In this document: piece after piece, positions 50,701-62,700 of the stretch
How the letters are laid out: every line of letters starts with the position of its first letter
How positions within the stretch are numbered: position 1 is the first letter of the stretch
Assembly: GCA_014338405.1 (NCBI GenBank)
Contig: JTDE01002185.1
Location: 1,825 to 65,824, forward strand
Direction: 5' to 3'
DNA length: 64,000 bases
Source of the DNA: Paragonimus skrjabini miyazakii
Lineage: Eukaryota; Platyhelminthes; Trematoda; Plagiorchiida; Troglotrematidae
Made by a program: the position numbers and the translations under genes
The notes under the pieces: generated by a model
The model's input: the letters and a program-made list of their open reading frames with translations, nothing else
The model's database searches: none
Told to the model about the DNA's origin: nothing

Positions 50701-53700
50701 ATGCGTCGGCGCAGCAATCACTAACGTGCGCTAGACCTACAGGTCAGCACACCGCTTCGCCTTAAACAGTTACAAGGGACGGGTATTAGAACACGTAATG
50801 CTCTTCAAACGGTGTTTAAACTAAGTGTGCTGAGCAGACCGACTGAAAATTTCACTGTATAAGAGATCATGCAACATTCACCGAGTCTTACATACTACAC
50901 AACTTCTAAGGTTATTATTGGTGCAATACCACGATGGTCACACAAACGTTGAGAAAAAGAGATCATGAAGAGCACCTAACAACTTGAAGGTAATCTAAAT
51001 GGTCACCATTTTATCCCTGGAAATATCTGAGGGCGGATAATTATCTTGTCACACTGAAAAGCCACTTCAAATCACTTGATTGGGAAGAAGGCGGGACGAC
51101 TTAATTTGGCCATTCGGCAAAACCACGGCGCAACCCATGATGAATGAAACAAACGGCCTTAGAGACCTGCATAAAAAACGCCTTATGTTCCCATGAAGGA
51201 TAACCTGTTCACAACCTTGCCCTTGAAATCGTAGGCCACTTGGTCCACCTGGTCAGTTTGCAATATTTTGACCTAATAGTTAAAAAAATAACGAAGGCAT
51301 ACGCGCCTATCGTTAGCTCACAATACTTACAAAATAGTAGTCATTCGTCTGTGAATTATGATTAAGATGACACGATCCATCCGGCTCTACGTTCAAACTG
51401 AATGTGATGAGGACACAGACGAATGAGTCGCATTTGACCATCGATATCTCTGAATAGTGCACATAAGTTGAAGTGATTCACCGATTAGTGTGGCGTCCCT
51501 CCGGTACATTAAAAAGTGACCGAAGTTGGTCAATCGGTAAAACGGCAAAAACGTACAAACTACAACTCTGGTACAGCGCCTGACATGTCATGCATCAGTT
51601 AGCAAGACTGATAATGGTTAGAAAAAAGTACAAGGTGGTCAGATAATGATATGATCACAGGTCATAAAAAACGTTAGATGTCACGTGCCTGGTTGCGAAG
51701 GATCTCGTAATGATCTTCAACGCCAATCACTCTATATAACCCTTTACATAACATGGTAGCACGTCGTAGTCAATGGCAATCGTTGCCCCAAACTAGTGCT
51801 AATTCCTGCAGGCAAATAGGTAATATTTTATTGTGGGTGAAGCAACCTATAGGGTTGCCGTGGTGGTGATGACAAAATACGTGGTGTGATTGTATGCGTG
51901 TCCAAACCCTGTCTATCTCTAATTGTCTGTCATATATAACCTGCACGTTTTACGTTTGCGACTGATGAGAGTAAACGAAATGTTAACATATCGCAACATA
52001 TGTCTTCTTTCTGCGCTGATGAAGTTATTGAAGGGAACCCAGTGTTTCAAATATTTTATTCGTCGTGAACATGTTCCGCTGTGTCGTCCCGAGAAACAAC
52101 AGATCGGACAACATGACAGTCAGGTATGGACCAAAGCCGGACGTGAATGCACGCGTACTGCCAGGCGAATAACGAACAGCCAACGACTGAGACACAACCT
52201 GGTGCAGCGTTTAACACAGAAACAATGTTGGTGGTGGACACTCACTAAACTGAAACGCACGTTGGTCGGCTATAGTTGTTAGAGTGCGCAAACTCAGACG
52301 GCAGAAGCATTTGAGTTAGTTGTGGCCGGTACATAAGATCACTGGTCTCGTAGTCCGTACACTCAAAGTTGTCGTTGAGCCTTTCTGAACTTTTTAGCGT
52401 TTACTTTGAAGACACAAATGATTTTGACGATCAACAAAATCGATGAGAAAGAACAGGATACTGTCGCACAACTGTTGCTGCATGCTGACTTACTCAGGTA
52501 TCCATAAGCTCCAGGCATCAGGAGGGTGTTTCAGTTGGGTTATGCGATTTTTTAGACTCCGTCAGTACGGATTGACACAGTCCACCAAGTCGCACTGACT
52601 ACGATCCTAAAAACTCGAAATGGTGTTTATAGTGCTTCTGAATGCTCCACAACTAGTTTCGTCCTTGTTTTGACTCATCAGGTTGAGACAATATGAACAG
52701 GTGATCGAACCAGCCATCCTTACTTGAGATGAAAACCGATATTGTTAGCTTGTAAGGTAGAAAGCGACTATGATATGGCAAATGAAACACTCAAATCACG
52801 GCATACAGTCTGAAGTGCAAAAACTATGAAATTAAGTTCCATCAAGATTGAGGTTCGGTTTGGTGGGTATGTTAATTAGATACCTTACAAGATTTTAAAC
52901 GACCAAGAAGGTTAGTGATTAGAATGATATCGAACATATTTGCTTCCGACAAGGTCAGACTGCAGTAGGAAAACCACACACGTGTACACTGACGCCACGG
53001 TAGCCGAGTAAACGTACGTTAACATGAAGAAGGACGTGACGAACACACAGGGCAGACTACCTGAAAGGCCACGAACGACCCCAATCACCAGACAAAACAA
53101 ACCGAAGCCGACGGGCGTACGTTCTTTTAAATGGAACATCAAATGTGCAATACACACGGTGTGCAATAAAGTAAAAAGGCAGTATTATAAGTCAGGCCTT
53201 AGATATTGAAAATTGGCCAATATCTACAAACAGTTAAAATAATTGTAAATGACCGAATTCATACTCGCAATTCAGCTGAATCAAGTCACTGGTTTTCCCA
53301 CGAGTACGATCAAGCCGGTAATGATGAACTGTTACACAACCCAACATAGGTGTGGTAAATGAGCTCTACCAGGCTAGACACCGACACTTTTTACCCTGAC
53401 CAATGCGAAACAGGAGGGGCGGGACGGTATATAGGTAGAGAACGAAAAAGAAGTGACGAGAAATATAAGCTGTCAATTTAGGGGCAACAAGTTGAACCAC
53501 TCCACGACATTAACCCAAGTGGTCAGAAAATTAGAATCGCGGCAAGCACATGGATAGGCAAACAGATCGATTCACAACGCATACAAACGTCGCTCAGGCC
53601 ATAACATGCAAGATTGATCGTGCAATCATGCTAAAAGCTCCGCAAACGGTAGAGGGACACTGCGTGAATTATTGATTATGGACTTAAAGGAAATGAGCGA

Positions 53701-56700
53701 AAAACTAGACTAAAGGCGTAACAATCGTACCACACAAAAAAAAACCATTAATGGATTTAACAGCCCATAGTATTAAGGAAAGAAACAATCCACTATCACA
53801 AACACGGATTTTGAACCGGCGAAAAATGCGTCAATTAGACGAAATGGGACTTTCGCTATTCTATTTTCCAATTAAAGGTAAACGCTTAGTCCTCGGCTGG
53901 ATGAATCTCTCAGAAAACTGCACACTACCATTCCAACCAACAAACGACTAGACACATAAGTCAAAGTGCTTACCAGTCATTCTGATGAAACCACTGGGAA
54001 CGCAACACACACAGACTGTAGACACGCGATACAGCGAACTATACTAACAGACCAGAAAGGAAGAGCAGCCAAATATACGCAACTTCACACAGTTAACACT
54101 AATCCCACTGGCGGTCGACTTCGAAAAGTTTTATGCTCCACACGCTCCCGGACAGCCGAAACAAGAGCAGAATAGAACGGCAAAACCGATGTAGTAAAGT
54201 GACACAACTAGTTTAATACCGTCGAACGCAATAATGAATGACAGGTCTATGTGACAGCGGAGCAAACACACTGCATCACACCGGCACTTCAGCATAAGGC
54301 AAGGTGTGACGCACATCCCACTCAAGAATGGCAACGCAAAACACCACGTGCCAACCGAAAGTATGCGCAGTTATCTCTCAGAGAGACACGTGATAAATGC
54401 AGGGTGTATGCTACGAAGGTCGATTTTGGTGCGTGAATATGTCAGAGACAAGCGATTAGGCGAAGAGCAACAGAAATTTCGCACGATAGCCCCAAGCGGG
54501 TACGAGTGAGCAAATCCATACACTGTTCGCCCCCATAGCAACACCCAAGAATGTGCACAACCGTGATGTCGACCGCTTCACGTTAATGAATGGTTTGAAT
54601 GATATAGAGGAGATAAGTAGCAGTATCGAATTCCACAGTAAGATTCCAATTCAGTTATGGATTACTCTACACGATAATCCCTCTTGTAAAGACCACACTG
54701 TTATTCTTCAATACGTGTACAAATGATATAAACAGGACTGTCTCCCTACAAAAGCTACCGTCACACAAAGTTCGCCAAGTGCGTCGTGGTCGAATATAGC
54801 TATAGATGTGCACTATTTTTGTGACGACTGCTCGATAGTACATTAGCATGTACCAATACCGTTTTGTTGAGAAAAAGTTCGGAACTAAACCCAATGATCT
54901 ATATTCCACAATGTCAATCAAGAGATCAGCGAAAAAAATTAAACATATTCCATAATCTGGTGTAACTGAGATGCAACGCTGAAATGGATAAGATGAAAAA
55001 GAAAAATGGATCCTATAGCAAACCCCCCTTATACAACAACACGTCTTCCTGAACGTCACTCCGGCATCGATCACCTTCGTAGGAAGCGATTCGAGAGACA
55101 AAATCATTGAAGATTGAAAACCCGTTCCTGAATGTCACAGACGCACACGGTCGTAGTGGTTACGGGATAATTGAATTCAGTTATCTACACGGAACAAAAC
55201 AATATATTCCCGAAAATCCGGGTCTAAACGTTTATCATAAGGCAAATTTCGCTGACATGAAGACAGCTTAACAAGGCTGAACGGCCTGGCTCCTTCACTA
55301 CACTCAGCCTAGATGATCACTGGCAGCTCATCGTTGAGAAAATCTCCGATGACACCAACGATTATGTTCTAGTGAGGTATCCCCGACCTAGTAGAAAGCC
55401 TAGAAGCCTACGGAGTAGAACCAAACGTTAAATTGCACTAAAACGTTCAGCATAAAGCAGGTACCAATTAAAACAAACCGAACTTGCGTTTGCTGAGTAA
55501 GCCACGTGACGCAACCGTACAACGGCTGCTATCAGACAGGACTGATTTTGCTATCAACGCACTTTGGTTCAAAAGCTGAGGGTGAATCCTAAGTTTTTCT
55601 ACGGCGAAGTCGTGGCACACACAAGGAGTAAGGTTGGTAGATCACAACCACAAACTTCTGGTGGATTAACCAATACAAATGTAGAGACGGCCAACATTGT
55701 GGGTAAACAGCATTTGAGCATGGACAACTATAAATCACCCAGCGACTTTTTATAACAAAGGCAGCAACCTAACTGAATGACCTCCAAATTTCAGTGTCAC
55801 AAGTTAGAGAACCTACTAACCCACAAATCACCCGGCCCAGACTTGATCTCCTCTGTCGTTTTGAGAAGTTACGTCACGGAATCACAAAAATCGTTTACAG
55901 CACTCTCCCGTCGCCAGTTGCCGACCGGCCGTTTACCCAAAGCCTGGAAACAGTTCATAATCACACCCACCTTTGAAGGTGGGTTCACAGACGACCCAAC
56001 AAATTATCGACCAATAACGTTGTTTTCAGTGGTCTCTAAAGTAATAGAGATCTCATTAGATGACTCTCCGGGCTAAGGCTGAAGACCTCCAACTCATCAT
56101 CAAGGGGCAACATGGCTTTAATAGGATACTTACGCGTCACGAATCTTTCCGTTGTTCGTGATATTTGGACGACAGCTGTAGACGCAGGATAGGCCATAGA
56201 CATGGCTTATTTTGACTTTTCCACAGCATTTGACAAGGTTGAACACTTCACCTTGCTGCGGAAACTAAACAGTTATGGCCTTGATAAGCACTTACCTGGC
56301 TAGATGATTATCTGATTGAACATATGTTCAATGTCAAGACGAATGGATGACTGTCAGCTAGCAACGGTGTTCCGCAAGGAATCATCTCAGTAATCCCTGT
56401 CGTTCATTGTTTTTGTTCAACTACCCAGTACAGCCAAATCGCCGATGCTGTTCTACACTAATGCCAAAAAGCTCTGGCGAGTCTTAGGGTACCCGGAAGA
56501 TGTGGTGACCTTACAAGACGATTTGAACTGTCTAAATCAGTGGTCCGTAGAAAATAACCTGCCATTCAATGTCAATGAAAGTAGTCATACACGGTCGCCA
56601 CCAATATTGTACTGATAGACTTACAGACATTTACACAAAGCTGTTTGTATCAGTATGCGAACAAGACCTATGGACCACAGTGGCAGAAAATTTGAGTTTG

Positions 56701-59700
56701 TCTACAAATTGCGTTTCCATGACTAAAAAAATACAAATAACACTGAACCTTCTAGGAAGAATTTGTGGAACTCTCCATCATGAAGCGTTTCTCACTGTAT
56801 TCATCTCCATAATCCGCCTATACCTGGAAACGAACAGGTATGTCGTCTTTAGCCAAATAAAGACTTGGCACTTATTGAAAGTGTTCAGAGACGGACCACT
56901 AAAAGAATACGAGGCTTAGGAAACACCCTATCCGGAAAGACTGGCGGAATTAGGTCAATTCTCAACGAATTACAGACATCTCAAGGGATACCTAATTCCT
57001 ATTTACAAAGTACTCCACACACCGGGTCATCCACTGGCACATCTCCTCCCACTAAATAAAGATGAACGTTTAACAGATTACTCGATGAAACTTAGTAATG
57101 AAACAAGTAGGTTACTTTGTAGACAGAACTGCTCCACAGTTAGGGTCTGTTCACACTGGAACGAATTGAACAACTTTGTGGTCAAGGCTGAATCGACTGA
57201 CAATTTTAAAATACATGAGACAACCAGCACCACAAGTTTTATAATCGTTACACTAGCTCAGTTTCACGGATCATCAACTGTGCACATCTTAGTGAATTTT
57301 GTTTCAGTGTGTTTCAATGTCCGTCGCTGAAATGATTGCAGCGGGCAGCTTCATTGGATTGGCTTTTTATTTAGTTCCATTCACTTTTTCTTTACAACTA
57401 TAAACCGTCCCACACCATTTTTCATCGACCAACACAGAGACAGGAACACACAAACAAAGATGTTCCTCCCTCTTCTAACAACCTTGGAAATTATGAACCT
57501 ACAGCGATCATCAGTACAAGGATAAACGCTCTATACAGTAATAACTATCTTTCAGACTTGTTACCGTGTTTTAAATCTGTTCACTTTCCGATTAATTCTG
57601 TCCCCAATGAAATCAGTTTAAACAACGTTTTGATGGATCAGTAGCCAACCCCAGGATGTATGCATATCGGCCGCTTACATGCATTGAAATTTCAGCAGGA
57701 TAGCCATAATTGTCGCTTTTTCTAAAGATACCGTTGGGTCTTGGATCGTGTGCTGTCCTACGAGATCGCGGGTTCCAGCGACGATATAAACGAATGCGAA
57801 TGACGAAAAACACATCCACAACTGAAGCTGTTGAACACGGACCTTGACAGGGCCAAACACGACAAATGACCTTACTGCTTGCACATTGATGCGCAAAAAC
57901 GGTGATACTAGTGGGTCGTCTCAGAGTAATATTGTTAGATAAATGCCGTAACTTTCACGATAGATAAGAAGGTCGTCGACGGTTGATAGAATATAACACA
58001 AATTTACGTTACTATGTTTCATACGGTCGGTTCAGTTGAAGGTATTACAAATTGAAAGAAAAACGGAGCTGTACGCTTATAAAAACCTAGAGGGCTAGAG
58101 TTATATGTAGCCTACCGCCTCAAGGCCACTACTATGTACCCTCACGTGGAGGACCAGTTAAAGATACAAGCACAAAAGGGGGAATTCTGTGCTCAAGTCA
58201 AACAAGGACTAGTTTAGTAAAAAGGAGCCTCAACTTGTATGGTTTAGTAACAGTCTGCTCCATGGGAGATAATCGTGAAGCAATGGGCACTTGAAGTCTG
58301 TGCGTTACAAGCGTAGTGAAGTCACAGTAAATGCAGTAAACTATGAACTGTCACCTTCTGTTGCGTCACATCAGCGGTAGTCGCATACAGAAAAAATATG
58401 GATGGACACAGTAGGGTGCTCATATCTTTTGAACGACCGACTTCCGCGCTCTCCAGGTGTTGCTGTTGCAGACAGAAGGCCATTTTACTTTGCTAATTTG
58501 AGCAAAGTACCCATGTACGTAAGAAAACCTATCACAGTCAAGTCTTTTGAAGTGAAATAGCCTTTTCTGAACCACCAGATTACTGACTGGAAATGACAGG
58601 AAGTAGGGAACGAGTGTAACGACTTACTGGAAAAGGCAACAGTCTGCCACCGACGGTCATAGAACGGTGATGGGGGTACACCGTTGACCAGTTCATAAAG
58701 CTGCAACAAGCTGGGAGATCGGACAGGAGAAAATGCACTCAGAGCGACACCACGCTGACGCAGCTCTGTCAGAGGTCCTGTGACTGGCCTGTTCTCAACC
58801 GGGGACACCAGCTCCTTGTGCAAATCACTGAGGTTAATTGGCGAAACGGATAATAGTAACAGATGTCGTTGGACCTGCTTACATAGTCCACGTCGAGCAC
58901 GATCAATAGCGTCAAACGCCTCGTTGGCAGATTCGAGAAGCTCACGTCCAGAGGTGCCAACTAATACGTCAAATTGTTCGCTAGCATGTCGTTCTTCATG
59001 CTGCAGAGTGGTTATGCGCTTGAGGATACGATAAATTATGGGAGTGTCGGGAACCCATGATGTTAGCGGGTGTGGTTTACGCCAGTAAAATCCATGTAGT
59101 GAATATAACGATGTATAGGCCTAAAATGATAAACAAAAGGGCAAACAAATGTTGAACAGTCTATGTGAAAGACTCATCGGAGAAACTCATAAAGTTCAGG
59201 CGGTCTGTTTTGTATCGTGTAAAAGGGTAGGCATATGTAAATTTTAAAAAAAATTCACGTACGTTCAGTGTAAGGTCAACGACGCAGCGAACAACAGGAC
59301 AGAGTCAAAAGCGCGTGGGTATGAATTGTGAGTCCTAAGAAGAGCGATACTCAAGTATAGTACTTCATTTCGAGGTCGGTCTACTTAACGGAGAAGATCG
59401 AGATTGAAGAGTGATGTTCAAACTGTACAGATGACACTCAGCGAAGTTACAATGCTCTAGCCAATAACCAGCAGACGTCTTTAATAGCTTAGTTCGACAC
59501 AAACGAAGCATCTGTTAGCTTTGAATCTGTAAACGCGAATTCGACAGGTTTACCCCGCATACATAACACAGCGCACTTCAATAAAACTTTTTCCTATGCA
59601 CGTTTGGTAAAGAGTTCCCTACTCCAAATTTCATTGCGTCTTGCTAGTTTCACATTGTGCATATTAAATAATTGGCAGTAATTTCAGAGCGGCCACTACC

Positions 59701-62700
59701 AGTTCCAGCTGAGGTCTGGATTAACAGACCTGTTCATCTAACTACTTGAGACACCTGACTAAATATCACAGTGCGTCTCAGCATATCTGTGTCGGTGATG
59801 CTGTTACAACAAAATGAAGAAGCGTAAACTCACATATACTGACGTGCACTTTCCCGATTGTCCTTAGGACCATCCACAGTCAACCGCAAGTATCAGTTAA
59901 CTAGGCCACTTTCTCGTTTGATTATACAAGTGATCATTATGAGTTATTGACTGTGTAGCCCAGGCTAACCTATTTTTCCACTTTTACAAGACAGTAGTGA
60001 AACTTCTTCCTTTAGAGATCGTTGTCTCTAACAATTCCAGGGCCTGCATACTGCGTGTGTATCCCGCGGGGTCATATATTGGATTCAAAGTGGTTGTATG
60101 TTTACAGTCGTTCACTGTCTTATGAAAATCCCAAACCAGGCAATGATTACTTAGTCCAATTTTTCTCGTTTTTTACTAATCCATCATCCGATTGTTCACC
60201 TGTTAACGGCAGATCGTAGTTGTTGGTGGTACGCATGTCATTGTTAATGGGCTTATAAATTATTCTGGTTGGGATCCGTTGTGTTCGCCAACATTCAACG
60301 ACAGCAGTTGGAACTACGTAGAAGTTGGGAATCAAACGTCTGAGAATTGAACAGAAATATTCGTGTATCCGTTCAAAGATACACAATAGTTACGTTGATA
60401 TTGAGTTATCGTAAGCTCGAAAACGAGACTGGTTTCATGCAACACGTTCAATTGTAAATCATCTATATGGTAGAATGCACCCAGAAAAAGTAGTGTAGGT
60501 AACAGGGATTGGAAACAGTCATCGAAATGCAGTATAACAAAATTCGAAACAGTTAGAGTAGAGTGGTTGCAAAATAGTTAAACTTACGTCACGACCAAAA
60601 TCCGCATTAAGTGGTGGGCCACCATTCAAGTTACTGTATGCAGACAACAAATAAATAAAATCATAAAGACATCAGTAGCGATTACCTCTTCAACGTATGC
60701 ACATGTGTCAAAAAATTCAATGCGGTCTGTTAGCAAACGAACTAAAAAAATATTCGCCTTAAAACTAAGGGGATAAAGTTTTAGTTGGTGAGTCAGAGTA
60801 GTGAGTAGTCCAGTCAGTTTGTCACAAACCAGTAGAACCGAAACCAGAAAGTCAAACACTACAAACTTCATGAGTTGACGTCATCGGCAAAAACATAACT
60901 TACAAAATTGGTAAAGCTTAAGAATAAACAGAGGGATATCTCCCAATTGTACAACAATCGACAACCCACAGCTTGCAACCAAACAACGATATACGGAAGA
61001 TTCGACTACGTAAATACACAAGTTTATGTTTCACAGAATGTGCACTTTATTCTTAAGAGGACGGCCAACGATTTTGGTTACCTTAGTAATTTTGGATTTC
61101 CCACGAGTTATGGCAAACGGGGAAAACAGTTTGAGAAACCATAATAATGTGGTTGAGGCATTTTCCAATTTCCAGCAGATAAGTCATCCGACAATCTTCG
61201 TAAAAAAAAATGCAGCACTCAAATTCAGTGGGCAAACAGCTGACAACAAAGGCATGAGTGGTTGTGCAACGCTTTGGCTCCTCCAAAGAGACATCGTAAT
61301 ACGAATCCAAGTAAAAAAATTATAAAATTAGAGAAAGTCCATTTACACATGTCAGTGACTGCGTACAAGTGAAAAATAACACTAGTTAGCGTGAATTAAC
61401 ATAAAGGATAAGATCATCTAACAGTCTGACAAGGGAGTGCGTTTCACTCTAGACTGATTAAACACGGTCTGGACCAGCAACAACGCAGCTTGATTGAGAC
61501 ATCCAGTATAAGTGTAAGCGATAGACTACAAATGAACGATTTGTTTGGAGTAAGAAAAAAACCATATGAACTAACACGTTCAGATGTACTTTTCGAAGGT
61601 CGAATCTATCTCGTTCCACGTGCCAGCTAAAAATCACAAGGATGGGCGGCTGTTAGACAAGCACACTCAATAAGTAACATATGTGTGTCAAAAAAGTAAC
61701 GCGTTCGTGTCTCTGATAATTTTCATATCTAGTAGTGAAAAGCAAAACAAAGTGACCCCAAAGCGAGGGCAAGTCTGTGTAAACAGCAGATGGCAGTCGA
61801 TTAAAATTCACCTGTAGACAACTTCGATCAACGATAAGATTCAGTGAATAAAAATGAAAATTGAGGACCAAACTAAAATAATCACAAGACCACCAATCCT
61901 AACGCGTGCTGTTGGCCTGTTAAAGCCAGTAATGATCAGGCGCCAAAAATAGCACACGCAAAAAAAAACACATTTTAATAGGTAAGGCTGAATTGTGAAA
62001 GAAACGCTTACCTCAAAATTGGGCATAGATATTGTTCCCGGAAGTACCTCATAAACAACGTATCACAGTTAAACGGGCGACAACGCTCCACTAGAATGAC
62101 ACAATCGACTGGGCAGAGTTCATCAGCGTAGCTACGCATCGCCTCCACAAACGCAGACAAATGAGATGAGGTGTTATTGTTTGGTCCGTTCAAGATTGTG
62201 TCAGTAGATGCACCCATTTCACTCAGATTGGACTTTGGACTGACACTGTGAGAGTCTGTTCCTTTAGCATTCATTTCTCCAAGATCAACGGAACCGAGAG
62301 ATTTGGAGGATGAAACGGAGTTCGCTGAATTCATATTTAGTATGTCCGACTCAAAATCAGCGGGCAAAAATGCCGACTGGTTCACCTCCAGATCCAGAGT
62401 ATAATTGGTGTCACCTGCCTCGTAACTACCCACGGAAGATCTGGTTTTATCGGGAGACCTAGCTAATATATCACATAAAGGGGCGGATTCACGAGTCGCT
62501 TCGACCGAATAGCCGGTGGGGAAAAACAAAAGGGGAGAATCAGATGCTACCAGGGCCTCTAGCGTAGATTTGGGTGGGTCGGAGGAATCAATTTCTTCTT
62601 GTTCTTCCACCACTGGTGTTGTTGAAATATCGTCAGTTTCCAATGGAAAGCCAATACAGTTCCCAAAAATTGCCGGTATTGGGTCGCAAGCGTATTCGAG

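Larger units (their letters stand above)
47110..58627 (-). other. MED25 intron 4 (11.5 kb)
   Basis: GTAAGT...TTCAG. Holds a SINE copy at 50036-50230, a hammerhead-like remnant at about 50660-50720, a CR1/Jockey-like LINE on the + strand at 55290-57330 and a tRNA-like SINE head near 57725-57800. The stretches 47110-50035, 50720-55290 and 57900-58627 hold nothing I can name. The longest anonymous frame is 48096-48476 (+), 126 codons without recognisable domain. Confidence 0.7.
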
